Below, piece after piece: positions 31,424 through 41,935 of a stretch of DNA of 64,000 bases. The notes beneath the pieces are model-generated. The model searched no databases, had not been told where the DNA came from, and saw only the letters and a list, made by a program, of their open reading frames with translations. The DNA lies in contig NC_090766.1 in the NCBI RefSeq assembly GCF_036898095.1, positions 34,113,517-34,177,516 of the forward strand, read 5' to 3'. Each line of letters opens with the position of its first letter. Position 1 is the first letter of the stretch. Origin of the DNA: Palaemon carinicauda (Eukaryota; Arthropoda; Malacostraca; Decapoda; Palaemonidae). The translations under genes and the position numbers were made by a program.

Positions 31424-33497
31424 GGGTGGCAGTCCCCCTGCGTGTCCACCTGTGGGGGGATGCTTTCAGCGTTGCGTCCGCAGGTGGCAGCAACACGGGG
31501 CCGATGCTTGGATGGTCTCAGTGATCGGCCAAGGCTATCGCGTCCCGTTCACAACATCTCAACCTCCCCTGACAGCGAATCCAGTGTCGTTGAGGTCCTA
31601 TGCCACGGGATCGGCAAAGGGGCTGGCCCTTCAGGCCGAAGTCGAGACCATGCTCGAGAAGGGTGCTCTCCAGGAGGTCGTCGACGGCTCCCCAGGCTTC
31701 TTCAGTCGACTCTTTCTTGTAGAGAAGGCTACTGGAGGCTGGAGACCTGTCATCGACCTCTCAGCTCTGAACGGATTTGTCAAGCAAACCCGGTTCAGCA
31801 TGGAGACAGCAGACACGGTCAGACTTGCGGTGAGACCACAAGACTTCATGTGCACACTGGATCTAAAGGACGCGTACTTCCAGATCCCAATCCATCCGTC
31901 TTCCAGGAAGTACCTGAGATTCTGCCTAGACGACAAGATCTACCAGTTCAAGGTGCTGTGTTTCGGTCTCTCCACAGCTCCTCAGGTGTTCACCAGAGTG
32001 TTCACCCTGATTTCATCTTGGGCGCACAGGAACGGCATTCGTCTCCTTCGTTATCTGGACGATTGGCTGATCCTAGCAGACTCGGAGTCGACCCTTCTTC
32101 GGCACCGAGACAGGCTTCTGGATCTTTGCCAGGATCTGGGGATCGTGGTAAACCTCGAGAAGTCCTCTCTGCAGCCGTCCCAACGTCTGGTTTATCTAGG
32201 CATGCTAATAGACACCAATCTCCACAAAGCCTTTTCATTGGACGACCGGATAGCAAGGCTGAGGAGGGTGGCGGAACCCTTCCTCAGGCGAGAAGAACTC
32301 CCCGCCCAATCGTGGTTGCGTCTCTTAGGTCACCTATCCTCCCTGGCTCGTCTGGTTCCAAACGGCCGCCTCAGGATGAGATCCCTTCAATGGCGGCTCA
32401 AGCCCCGGTGGAATCAAGGATCCGATTCCCCGGACATTCTGATCCCAATAGGGTCTCTGGAACAGGCGGACTTGCGGTGGTGGTTGGTCGACGAGAACCT
32501 GCGGAAGGGAGTGAGTCTTCTCGTCCTCCCCCCGGAATTGACTCTGTTTTTGGACGCGTCAAAAGAAGGGTGGGGGGCGCACGTTCTGAACCAGAGGGCC
32601 TCAGGCCTTTGGTCAGAATCAGAAAAGTGCCTACACATCAACCTGCTGGAATTGAAGGCCATCTTTCTGGCTCTTCAGCAGTTCCAACGGTCCCTGGCGG
32701 GTCACTCCGTGGTGGTGATGAGCGACAACACCACGGTAGTGGCTTATATCAACAAGCAGGGAGGCACTTTTTTGCAGCAGCTATCCCATCTTGCAGTAGA
32801 GACTCTGAGGTGGACCGAAACCCACTCGATAACACTATCAGCTCGCTTCATTCCTGGCAAGAGGAATGTGCTCGCCGACAGTCTGAGCAGGGCCTCGCAG
32901 ATAGTGAGTACCGAGTGGTCTTTGGATCCTCAGATAGCCAACAAAGTCCTGACTTTGTGGGGTTCCCCGACTGTGGACTTGTTCGCGACAGCTTTGAACT
33001 TCAAGCTGCCCCTGTACTGCTCCCCAGTCCCGGACCCCAAGGCACTCTGGCAAGATGCTTTCCAGCAACGGTGGGACAACATCGACGTGTACGCCTTCCC
33101 ACCGTTCTGTCTGATGAGAAGGGTGCTCAACAGGACCAGACTATCGGTCAACTGTTCAATGACTCTGGTAGCTCCGCTATGGCATCACGCGGAATGGTTT
33201 CCGGATCTTCTGCAGCTCCTGACGGAGCTCCCGAGAGAACTTCCTCCACGACACGGGCTTCTCAGACAACCCCACTCCGGCGTCCCTCACAGGGCCGTAG
33301 CCTCGCTTCGGCTTCACGCCTGGAGACTATCCAGCGTCTCCTCGCGGAGAGAGGGTTTTCGCAACAGGTTGGGGAGAGAATGTCTCGCCACCTGCGAAGG
33401 TCCTCTGAGGGAGTCTACCAAGCAAAGTGGAGAGTCTTTTGTGGTTGGTGTCGTGGAAGGGGTATCTCTTCACTCGATGCCACTATCCCAGCAATAG
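31068..33497 (+). CDS. pol: DIRS-A1 reverse transcriptase / RNase H
   Basis: Open frame in +1 relative to gag, overlapping its end; translation start unclear, probably past 31423. RT motifs: GGWRPVIDLSALNGFV (about 31738), TLDLKDAYFQIPIHP (about 31855), YQFKVLCFGLSTAPQVF (about 31942), RYLDDWLILADS (about 32050) and LGMLIDTNL (about 32200). RNase H: LFLDASKEGWGAHVLN (about 32548), INLLELKAIFLAL, VVMSDNTTVVAYINKQGG (about 32713) and GKRNVLADSLSR (about 32856). It continues with TVDLFAT, VPDPKALWQDAF and YAFPPF, the conserved DIRS segment called methyltransferase-like by some. All catalytic Asp residues I looked for are present. Its 3' part overlaps the recombinase frame. Confidence 0.9.
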   Translation: MLCPRDSIRRSRPWMRVGSDMLPFWGRICLSLKTWSEWLRGGGNPARIPSSIGPLQFGPINLQLRRNSSNSLVRLQSRHRQLRRWCLSPSPFQPRSRGAVSPPGEARLLGVAAAAASPKGGSPPACPPVGGCFQRCVRRWQQHGADAWMVSVIGQGYRVPFTTSQPPLTANPVSLRSYATGSAKGLALQAEVETMLEKGALQEVVDGSPGFFSRLFLVEKATGGWRPVIDLSALNGFVKQTRFSMETADTVRLAVRPQDFMCTLDLKDAYFQIPIHPSSRKYLRFCLDDKIYQFKVLCFGLSTAPQVFTRVFTLISSWAHRNGIRLLRYLDDWLILADSESTLLRHRDRLLDLCQDLGIVVNLEKSSLQPSQRLVYLGMLIDTNLHKAFSLDDRIARLRRVAEPFLRREELPAQSWLRLLGHLSSLARLVPNGRLRMRSLQWRLKPRWNQGSDSPDILIPIGSLEQADLRWWLVDENLRKGVSLLVLPPELTLFLDASKEGWGAHVLNQRASGLWSESEKCLHINLLELKAIFLALQQFQRSLAGHSVVVMSDNTTVVAYINKQGGTFLQQLSHLAVETLRWTETHSITLSARFIPGKRNVLADSLSRASQIVSTEWSLDPQIANKVLTLWGSPTVDLFATALNFKLPLYCSPVPDPKALWQDAFQQRWDNIDVYAFPPFCLMRRVLNRTRLSVNCSMTLVAPLWHHAEWFPDLLQLLTELPRELPPRHGLLRQPHSGVPHRAVASLRLHAWRLSSVSSRREGFRNRLGRECLATCEGPLRESTKQSGESFVVGVVEGVSLHSMPLSQQ

Positions 33498-34366
33498 CAG
33501 ACTTCCTCGTTTATCTGCGGGAAGAAATGCGCCTTTCTGTCTCGGCAGTGAAAGGCTATCGCTCAGCCTTAAGCTTGGCCTTCAGACTGAACGGCGTGGA
33601 TATTTCTTCGTCGTTAGAGCTCTCTTTACTCATACGTAGCTATGAGCTTACCTGCCCCCAGTCGGAAGTGAGACCTCCTCCTTGGAACGTGGTGCGAGTC
33701 TTTTGGTCTCTTAAGCGACCTCCCTTCGAGCCATTACGCCAGGCCTCCGATCGCCACCTGTCTTGGAAGACGGCTTTCCTACTTGCTTTGGCTTCGGCCA
33801 AGCGGGTTAGTGAACTTCATGGTCTCTCGTACGACATCGCCCATTCAAGGGGATGGGGGGAGGTAACGTTCAGGATCGTCCCTGAGTTTGTTGCCAAGAC
33901 TCAGAATCCTGGAGTGCCGGATCCTCGCTTCGACTCTTTCAGGATCGCGAGTCTCCGCTCTGTAACAAGAGACCCAGACCAGCTGCTACTATGTCCAGTG
34001 AGATGTCTGAGGCACTACCTGAAGAGAACGGCTGCAGTCCGTCCTCAAGTGCGAGCTTTGTTTGTGAGCACAGGCAGGACCAAGAGGAGGGTCACCAGGA
34101 ACACCATCTCAGCTTGGATTCGAAGGGTTATCCACCATGCCTTGAATCCTGACCCTCCTCCGTCACATCGCCCTCGGGCCCACGATGTCAGGGGTATTGC
34201 TACATCCCTGGCCTTCAAGAGAAACTTCTCTGTGACGCAGGTACTTCAAGCTGGGGTCTGGAAGCGTCAAACGACCTTCACAGCCCACTACCTGCAAGAC
34301 GTGACCCACAGGAGCCTCGATACGTTTTCTATCGGCCCTTTGGTGGCTGCACAACAGCTGGTCTAA
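33230..34366 (+). CDS. DIRS-A1 tyrosine recombinase
   Basis: Site-specific recombinase that would integrate the circular DNA copy. The frame is open from 31424, but the recombinase similarity begins near 33230 and overlaps the end of pol. N-terminal SAM-like core-binding part: TIPAIADFLVYLREEM and SAVKGYRSALSLAF. Catalytic part: ALASAKRVSELHGLSYD with the first Arg (about 33790), LLLCPVRCLRHYL (about 33988), HDVRGIATSLAF with H-x-x-R (about 34180) and FTAHYLQDVTH with the nucleophilic Tyr (about 34280). It ends FSIGPLVAAQQLV. The key R, H, R and Y are visible and there is no frameshift. Confidence 0.9.
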   Translation, partial: PERTSSTTRASQTTPLRRPSQGRSLASASRLETIQRLLAERGFSQQVGERMSRHLRRSSEGVYQAKWRVFCGWCRGRGISSLDATIPAIADFLVYLREEMRLSVSAVKGYRSALSLAFRLNGVDISSSLELSLLIRSYELTCPQSEVRPPPWNVVRVFWSLKRPPFEPLRQASDRHLSWKTAFLLALASAKRVSELHGLSYDIAHSRGWGEVTFRIVPEFVAKTQNPGVPDPRFDSFRIASLRSVTRDPDQLLLCPVRCLRHYLKRTAAVRPQVRALFVSTGRTKRRVTRNTISAWIRRVIHHALNPDPPPSHRPRAHDVRGIATSLAFKRNFSVTQVLQAGVWKRQTTFTAHYLQDVTHRSLDTFSIGPLVAAQQLV

Positions 34367-34840
34367 CCTCAGGCTCCTTATTGGACAAGTAGCAGCAGGT
34401 TGAGGGCGTTGTTACCCGGTCTTAGTCTGCGTGAATGAAAGAGTATGTCTGACCCTTACTTCTTTCTTCATTCTCCCCTCTCTTGGGGAAGCAGCATCCT
34501 GGTCCTCGCATAGCTGACCTCAACCCCTGCAGGTAACCCATGCTTCTTTGTGCTCCTAGTATTAAGCTTAATACTGTTGCGTCTTCCATACCCTGACGAG
34601 GTGGTATTGGGAACGTCCTATCCTAGAATTCCTATCTGAAGGTCTCAAGGTCAACTTCATAGGACGAGTCACACTCTCCTCCACACACTGCTTATGTAGG
34701 CCACTCGTTCCTAGCGATGCTAGGAACTTGTGAGGTACAGGGGCTCCCTTTCTCTAGTGCTGCTCACTGAGGGATCGAGCCCCCGGGCAAGCCGAAGTCA
34801 GTAAGGCTGGGGACTTTCCACCCTTCCTAAGGGGTAAGTC
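34367..34840 (+). other. DIRS-A1 3' untranslated region
   Basis: Between the recombinase stop and the internal complementary region. No gene or structure beyond that was recognised. Confidence 0.6.
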
Positions 34841-34942
34841 ACCCAATGTAAATAGCGTGGTTTGTATTTCGGTTACGGAACAAATGACAAATTCAAAGAT
34901 AATTTGTATTTTTTTTAACCATACAAACCTTAGCTATTTACA
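34841..34942 (+). repeat. DIRS-A1 internal complementary region
   Basis: ACCCAATGTAAATAGCGTGG...GGAACAAAT is the complement of the left end, followed directly by GACAAATTCAAAGATAATTT...CTTAGCTATTTACAC, the complement of the right end. The fused sequence at about 34880-34890 equals the predicted circle junction. Confidence 0.9.
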
Positions 34943-34993
34943 CATATGTGCCCGCCATCCCTGACCCCCAAGTCAAGTCGTACCTCTAAGTGA

Positions 34994-35193
34994 AGTGAAG
35001 CAAGTCACCGGTGTGTGTGGGGGGGGAGGGGTAGCAAGCTACCCTTCCCCTACCCCCCGCTAACTAGCGCGGGGGTAATTAACCCTCGTTAAAACTATTG
35101 GCTCGTCATTTCAGCTGCGCTAAAAGGTAAACCCAATGTAAATAGCTAAGGTTTGTATGGTTAGGAAAAATACAAATTATCTTCAAATTTGTC
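34994..35193 (+). repeat. DIRS-A1 right inverted terminal repeat
   Basis: Reverse complement of the left repeat (GTCACCGGTGTGTGTGGGG ... AACCCAATGTAAATAGC) with its own outer end TAAGGTTTGTATGGTTAGGA...CAAATTTGTC. Next comes ATT and the right half of the interrupted LINE tail. Confidence 0.9.
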
Positions 35194-35310
35194 ATTTTTC
35201 CTTATTTCCTCTCCTTACTGGCCTATTTTCCCTGTTGGGGCCCCTGGGCTTATAGCATTCTGCTTTTCCAACTAGGTTTTACCTTAGTAATTGATGATAA
35301 TAATAATAAT
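35194..35310 (+). repeat. LINE/SINE tail, right half
   Basis: CTATTTTCCCTGTTGGGGCC ... TTTTCCAACTAGG followed by a TAA-type tail. It completes the tail begun at 20651-20704, so DIRS-B and DIRS-A1 both lie inside one LINE/SINE copy. Confidence 0.75.
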
Positions 35311-35768
35311 CTTTTACTAATAATTAAGATTATTCTCTTAATTCCACATTCCATATCTAATCTTCTATCATCATAATGCTGACTTAATCTGAAGAAATTG
35401 TGCCTAGTGTACCTATTTGCCCTAAAGTACTTGAACATGTCTAAGCCTAATTCCAGAAATAGATGTTGGAGGAATAGGGGGAGCTTTTGTATGTTACCGG
35501 CCAGTTCCTTCCGCGTGCATTAATAATGGATACTAACTAACGTAAACATCCCCCCCTAACCTAACCTACAAGCCGTGTCCTTACCTACTTACCCAATGGG
35601 GGCTAATGCCCCTTGCGACCCCCCTTACACTTCTTTATTCTTAGTCAGCAGTCATCATACGTACTGGTGGCTGTTATCATACATACACCCCTGATAGGTA
35701 TAATTTTACTTGTGCACCTAACTGACATTTATTGATTAAACACTAACACCACCTATATGACAATCCAT
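35311..35768. other. AT-rich spacer with a C-rich repeat
   Basis: No gene. 35550-35630 (CCTAACCTAACCTACAAGCC ... GCCCCTTGCGACCCCCC) resembles 19300-19435, an unassigned repeat. Confidence 0.45.
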
Positions 35769-35965
35769 ATTTGTTCTGTAACTGAATACAAACCACGCTA
35801 TTTACATGGGGTAATTACTTCGGCTTAGCTGAAATGATGAGCCATAAAGTTTTAACGAGGGTTTCCTACCCCACCGCTAGTTAGCGGGGGGGGGGGGGGG
35901 TAGGGAGGAGTAGCTAGCTATCCCTCCCCCCTCACACACACCGGTGATTAGCTCACTTTACTTTT
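35769..35965 (+). repeat. DIRS-A2 left terminal repeat
   Basis: Homologous to 27158-27327 (CAAACCACGCTATTTACAT, TTTTAACGAGGGT, CACCGGTGA) with a G homopolymer at 35885-35900. No right partner exists because the element is truncated. Confidence 0.85.
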
Positions 35966-36074
35966 GGCTCGGAGAGACGACAGACCTGTCAGCGCTCTCC
36001 TCTCTGTTGACTGCCATAATTTTGTTTGCGTTTTCTTTTCAGTGTGTGTATGAAGTTGGCCTCTATTACTCCTT

Positions 36075-36494
36075 ATGCGTACGTGCCCTGAACTTCCCGG
36101 CCGCCCTTGTGGGACCTTTATGTCGGCCGTGGAAACGGATCCTCACTCCTTATGCCCTCAGTGTAGGGGCCAACGGTGTGATAGGTCTAATTTGTGCATT
36201 GAGTGTAGGGAGTGGTCTACCTCCCAGTGGGAGAGGTTTGCCCGGCGACGTAAGAAGAAGGCCAAAAGGGATCTTTCTCCTTCCGAGGCTTCTCGGAAGA
36301 GAGAAAATCCCAAGTCTTCTTCTTCCGCCGCCCATTCCTCCTCCGAAGCTCCCGCTCGGGCGGCCTCTTCCGAGAGGCCGGCGAGTGGTAGCGTAGACCG
36401 TAATGTTGTTGATGTCATTAACCGATCCCGTGGTGAGGGAGAGGTCGTTGCCTCCCATAGCGAGGCGGCTGCCCCTTCCCCCTCGGAGGAGGTG
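36075..36494 (+). pseudogene. gag: DIRS-A2 Gag N-terminus with intact Cys-rich module
   Basis: ATG at 36075 gives MRTCPELPGRPCGTF, then LCPQCRGQRCDRSNLCIEC and REWSTSQWERFARRRKKKAK. This is about eight Cys in a compact block, probably metal binding, followed by a basic patch and Ser/Glu-rich sequence. It is open until the SINE-like insertion near 36495. It serves as the reference for the frameshifted A1 start. Confidence 0.7.
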
Positions 36495-37146
36495 GTAGGT
36501 TGGCCAGGGCACCAGCCACCCGTTGAGATACTACCGCTAGAGAGTTATGGGGTCTTTTGACTGGCCAGACAGTACTACATTGGATCCTCCTCTCTGGTTA
36601 CGATTCATTTTCCCTTTGCCTACATACACACTGAATAGTCTGGCATATTCTTTACATATTCTCCTCTATCCTCATACACCTGACAACACAGATTACCAAA
36701 CAATTCTTCATCACCCAAGGGGTTACTGCACTGTAATTGTTCAGTGCCACTTTCCTCTTGGTAAGGGTAGAAGAGACTCTTTAGCTATGGTAAGCAGCTC
36801 TTCTAGGAGAAGGACACTCCAAAATCAAACCACTGTTCTCTAGTCTTGGGTAGTGCCATAGCCTCTGTACCATGGCCTTTCACTGTCTTGGGTTAGAGTT
36901 CTCTTGCTTGAGGGTACACTCGAGCACACTCTCCTATCTTATTTCTCTTCCTCTTGTTTTGTTAAAGTTTTTATAGTTTATATAGGAGATATTTATTGTT
37001 GTTACTCTTCTTAGAATATTTTATTTTCCTTTTTTCCTTTCCGCACTGAGCTATTTTCCCTGTTGGAGCCCCTGGGCTTATAGCATACTGCTTTTCCAAC
37101 TAGGGTTGTAGCTTAGTAAGTAATAATAATAATAATAATAATAATG
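36495..37146 (+). mobile_element. SINE-like retroposon with LINE-type (TAA)n tail
   Basis: About 650 bp inserted in DIRS-A2 gag. It starts GGTTGGCCAGGGCACCAGCC, passes GACTGGCCAGACAGTACTAC, and ends with the same tail as LINE-1 (AGCTATTTTCCCTGTTGGAG ... CCAACTAGGGTTGTAGCTTA, (TAA)n). It has no coding capacity. The shared tail suggests mobilisation by the LINE-1 family. No target duplication could be made out. Confidence 0.8.
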
Positions 37147-37149
37147 ATC

Positions 37150-39926
37150 TTTTTCAGCTTCGGGCTTCCTTGGGACTGCAGGGTTCACCCTCCAAGGAAG
37201 CCCTGTTTGACATGATCAAACGGGGTGCGGCCGCCGAACAATCGTCAACTTCAGCGGAGATAGATCCTCTGTCTGTGGTTGATGTTGTGTGTCGGAAACA
37301 TCCCGTGGGTCTGGCCAAACACCCGTTCCTGTGGCTGCGGTAGCGGAAGGTTCTGTCTCCCCCTCCGAACATACTTCGAGGAAGGAGCTTAGTCCCACGG
37401 TCTCTCCTTCCGTTGAGACTCCCTCTCGGGGGAGTTCTCTGGTAGAGACGCCTCTTCGGAGGCCCATTGATGGTCAGCCTGCTGATCCCACGGCCCCTCG
37501 TGGGCGTATAAGGCGGATGGCTCGACCTTCCCTTCGCCGTAGAGGCCTTCCTTCCCCCTTTAAAGGGGTTAGGAGGCGCCTCTTCGGCTGGTCGTCACCA
37601 CAGTCCTCTGCGGAGGAGACGACTCGCCGCTCTCCTGACCTGCCTGCTACCAACCTTGTCCTCTCCGAGGATCGTTCGCGATCCCCTTCGGAGGATGGTC
37701 GTCCTTCGGGACAAGGTGAACTGTCGCCCAGACCTTCGACATCCAAGGCTGCTGCACGCTTTACGCGCCACTTGAGACTGCCACTGTGCAATATCCAGGT
37801 CCTTCGGGGTCTCAGGGACCTGAGCGCGAAACTGCGCCTCTCGCCCCTAACCGTAAGGCTCCGCCTGCGCACCCTCCTGCTGTTGTTCCTGATGTTCCTG
37901 ACAAAGCGCCTCGGCTCTCACCCTTAGGCGTTCGCGCCGCTGTTCCTGTTGTACGCCAGGGTTCCCCTGCGCGCCCACGCCCATCGGCGCCCCGTCGCCC
38001 TCCAGCAGTTCCTGAAGTAGCGCGCAAGTGCCCAACTGCGCAGACGCGCCCTGCTCCTGATATAGTGCCGCCGCGCTCACCTGCGCACTCGCGGCCAGTT
38101 CCTGATATGGCGCCTACGCGTTCACCGGTGCCCCAGCGGCCTCCTGCGCCCACGCGCCCTCCAGCATCTCGCCGCCCCCCTGTTCCTGTTTCATCGCGCG
38201 CGATCCAGGAGGTTCCTGAGTTGGCGCACAGGCGCCCTCAGGTTCCTGCGGACTTGTCGCGCCCCGCGGAGGATAGACGCGATACGCGTCCCGGCGGGAT
38301 TCCAGCTCCAGCGCTCACGCGCACTCCAACGCGCCCACGTGTCGCTTTGGACCCATCGCGCCCACCTAGGGAGGTTCGCGATACGAGGGAGGCTCGCGAT
38401 ACGGGAGAGGTTCGCGATGCACGCCCGCGCGCAGTTCCTGTATCAGCACCAACGTGACCACGCGTCGCGACGACTCAGCTCGTCGCCCCAGAGGTTGCCA
38501 AGCCAGCGCACGGGCGCTCACGGCCGCCTTTGGAACCTCGCCAATCTACTTCAGACACGATTGCGCCTGACGCGCCAAAATCGCACCCTGTTCCTGCTAC
38601 ACGCCCCGTGCCTGTATTTAAGACAGCGATGGTTGCTCAACTAACTCCAGAGCGCCCTCACGCGGCTCGCACCACGCGACCTCCAAAGCAGTGAACCCCG
38701 GTGCGACCTGTTCCTGATGTGCGCTATGCGCGCCCACGATCGCCAGCGCAACTAGCGCTTCCACAGGCGAGTAGGCTGGTCCTTCCAGACCGTCGCCAAT
38801 CCTCTCGCCCCCAGGTCGCTCGCGACCCTGCTCCAGCGGTATCGCGCCCTCGGCCGGTTCTCCCGGACACGCGCTCGGGCACTCCCGTTATCTCACGCCT
38901 TTCGGGGCCGCACCAGGTCGCTGCGCATCCGCGCGTTCGGCCTCCTCCTGTTCCAGCCCCTGATCGCCGCACGCCTACACCATCACCTACGCACTCTCGC
39001 AACCATGTTCCCGTTCAAGCTGCCGTGCGCCCCCGCGCCATCGCTCCCGCTCTGTCGCCAGCGCGCCATCGCTCCTGACCATCCACCTGCGCGCCCTCGC
39101 GCCCGCCCTCGCGCCCGCCCACGCGCGCGCACGATTTTCCAGCTTCGCGCCCTCCTTTCATGCGCGACCCTGCTCTGGGCCCGATACACGAGCCCCAGCG
39201 CGATCGCCGACAGGCAGATTCTTCCTTGTCGCGTTCCCCTCCCCGCAAGCGCAGACCAGCGTGCTCGCCAGAGGGGGAGCGCTCCCCGGACAGGTCTAGG
39301 GATTCTTCTCTTACAGCCCTGCAGGAAAACCCTCCTTTGTCGACTCCTCCTAGGGATCCCTCGATCCCCTTCCCTCCAGAGGGAGTGTCAGACAGCGCTG
39401 CTGTCAGTCAACAGCCCTGGTTCAACACCTTACTCAGCTCTCGTGCGGGCGATTAAGCCAGCCCTCTCTAATTCGGGTCGCGAGCCAGCGGCAGCTTCCT
39501 CCCCCCTGAAAAGGAAGAGAGGAGTCTCTCCCGTGGATCCTCCTCCGAGGCCTAAGCTGTCCCCGCGCAGATCCTTACGCAAGGCTCCTACTCCCCCTCA
39601 GCCCTTCTCGCCCTCCCCTGCGGAGGAGGATTACCCCTCCTCAGGAGAGTCGGTTGAGCAGGAATACTCCCCCATCGCACCAATGGAGGAGGTTCCTCCT
39701 CTTCCCGAGAGGTCTCTTCGTCCCGAGGTGGAGAAGGACCTGCCTCCTTCGCTTCTAGAGTCCTGTATCCCGCCCAGGAGGGAACCTAAGGACTCTAAGA
39801 CGATTCCCAAATCGTCAGCTAGGATCAGACAGGAACAGCCCAGAGCCGTCGAAGATGTCCACGTTTCCCCCCAGGAAGAGCCTCTGGGGACCGGAGACTT
39901 CGCTGCAAGTCCGACAGGAGGCGAGC
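37150..39926 (+). pseudogene. gag: DIRS-A2 Gag central part, Pro/Arg-rich, broken
   Basis: Continues Gag after the insertion: RRMARPSLRRRGLPSPFKGV (37510-37570), then about 1.3 kb of Pro-rich repeats such as RPVPDM, RPPAPTRPP and VPEVA. A1 has Arg-Ser-Pro pentads here, so the repeat module has diverged in kind between the two copies. Frame changes occur near 37790 and 39450 and stops at 38455-38457 and near 38693. From 39430 it matches A1 again (ALVRAIKPAL, PLKRKRGVSP, SCIPPRREPKDSKT, DVHVSPQEE) up to the MULE-1 insertion. Confidence 0.75.
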
Positions 39927-40026
39927 GTGCGCGGAATATTGCCACTGGGTCAATTGCCACCGGGAATATTGCCACTGGGAATATTGCCCACCTAGGAATA
40001 TTGCCACCCAAAAAATTGCCACTATG
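39927..40026. repeat. MULE-1 left terminal inverted repeat
   Basis: About 95 bp made of five or six iterations of (GG)AATATTGCCAC or CAATTGCCAC. It pairs with 41936-42028 in inverse orientation with few mismatches. Confidence 0.88.
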
Positions 40027-40279
40027 AAAAATTAATTTTTTTCATTTAATATAGTTTTATGAACTTTAAATCACTTAGAATTACGATATGGAATAAAGAA
40101 TACAGGACAGCAAATTATTTACTTTTTATTATAGTTTTAGGAATATTATATCACTTAAAATTACATTAAGGAAACATATAGGAGAAAGAATACAGAACAG
40201 AACTTGTTTATTTCCAACACTTTTAAAAAATTACATAAAAAAAAAATAGAGTACATAAATAAAAACAGAACTTGTTTAT

Positions 40280-41673
40280 TTAAAAAACATGCATATTATA
40301 TGCAATTGAACGTAAATATCTAATTTTATCATTATAAGTGCTGTATTTCAATAGAATGTTCTTTATTTTGGCGTTTAAATATTGGTACTTATTTTTGTCG
40401 GGAAGTGAGTCCCCTCGTTCAAAATGGATTCTCTTAATTGTTGCTAAGCGTTCTTCATCTTTAAGTGCGTCAATCAGCCGCCAGATATTGGGGTGGGCAT
40501 TACCTACTGATTTATTAAGCGAATTATGAAACGCCTCTACGTTGTTATTTGTTCGTGGTAAAGAGTTGACTACACGGCTATAAACATTCCAGAAACTTAG
40601 TGGAAATGTACCTGTAACTCTTTGTCTGTTATTCCTTGTCCCTCTCTCAATTCCTATGTATGTAGATTCGAAATAAGCGAGAAATTCCTGCGGTATGGCA
40701 TCATCATCTGACAGTTCTTCGAAAACCCAAATAACATCTTGAGTTGGCACAAAGGCAAGGGCAGAAAAATGTCTCATTTTTAAAGAGAATTCATTGTTGT
40801 TGTGGTATTCTTGTTTAAAACCCAATTCAACTATCTTTCTATAAAGCGATTGAGAGAAATGGAAGAAACACCCATTAAGAAAAACGTCTGGGAAAGCCGC
40901 CTTTATTCCATTAAAACAAGCCTTTTCAAAATCAATTGTAATATTTTCGGTTTCTTCACCACCTAAAAATTCACTCAATTTTTCAAAAACTCTTCTATAT
41001 GTTACCTCGGTCTTGTTAGGTAAAAGAGCAAAGACACGTGGTATACTCAGTTTATCTTGCTGTACATGAACGGTTAAAAGTTGATAATAAAATTCCGGAG
41101 CAACTTTAAATGTACCGTCAATTGCCCAATTCTTAAAACGTTTTAAATCTTGTAGCCCAGCATCAGATACCTGAATCATATTGAAGGAAAGTTTTCCCGC
41201 CGTCTATGACTGTAAATTCTAGTGGTATCGAATATCCTGCCCTTCCACATGGAACGGAAGGAAAATTTGAAAGTTTTTGTCTCCACTTCCTAATATTCCT
41301 GCTTATGTGACTTGTATTGGGCATTTGAGATAGGACAGATTCATCGAGAGACGCAGTAGCTTGAGCTACCAGGACGCGACTTGACTGATGAGACGTTTTC
41401 ACTTTTTCTTTTAACGATTCATACGCAACTTTGGCATCTACACGATCTTTTGTTGACGAGTGTGTATGTTCGTTTACATGTTGCAAAACTTCAAAGTCGT
41501 TGTCCGATGTTTTTTTTTGTATGTAGTCTAGCCTTGCAGTTTCTCTTCTTTCGTTGACTACACACCCAGTATATAATTGCACCGTCCTTATTTGTTCCTT
41601 GTTTATGGTACATGAACTGTTGCTCATCAACAAGCATATCGTTCCCACGTTCACTCTTAATGATGGACACCAT
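40280..41673 (-). pseudogene. MULE-1 transposase, two frameshifts
   Basis: Begins at ATG 41673. An N-terminal FLYWCH zinc finger (FMYHKQGTNKDG, YWVCSQRKKRNCKARL, then VLQHVNEHTHSS) binds DNA in this family. The frame shifts in an A9 run at about 41510 and again near 41170. The MULE catalytic region shows WAIDGTFKVAPEF (first Asp), ITIDFEKACFNGI (second Asp), NGCFFHFSQSLYRK and RTNNNVEAFHNSLNK (Glu). It is open from 41179 to 40280. Restricted to one copy, it is probably inactive unless the homopolymer shift is a sequencing error. Confidence 0.85.
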
Positions 41674-41935
41674 TGTGGGTTGAAGTTTCCAGAAATACTA
41701 AACTCTAAATACTAAAATTCGTTATTGTGATATTTTTGTTTATAAACCACTTAAAAATTTCCTAAATAATGGTGGTTTGGAAACCTATCTAAAAATCTTA
41801 AGAGGTAAACAGGTGTCGAAACAATAACAGATAACATGGAAAATCTTGAATGGAAAACTGATAGTAAAAGTCGGGGATATAAGGTAATCAAGTTGTAAGT
41901 CTGTTTGTTTGTTTTAAACCAAAAAAATATGGTGG

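Larger units (their letters stand above)
27158..35193 (+). mobile_element. DIRS-A1: DIRS-type retrotransposon, best preserved
   Basis: 8.0 kb with inverted terminal repeats (27158-27327 and 34994-35193), Gag, RT/RNase H, tyrosine recombinase and an internal complementary region (34841-34942). Outer ends read ATTTGTTCCGTAACCG on the left and CTTCAAATTTGTC on the right, and the internal region contains exactly their junction. Gag has frameshifts, while the enzymes are open. It abuts DIRS-B with no intervening bases. Confidence 0.92.
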
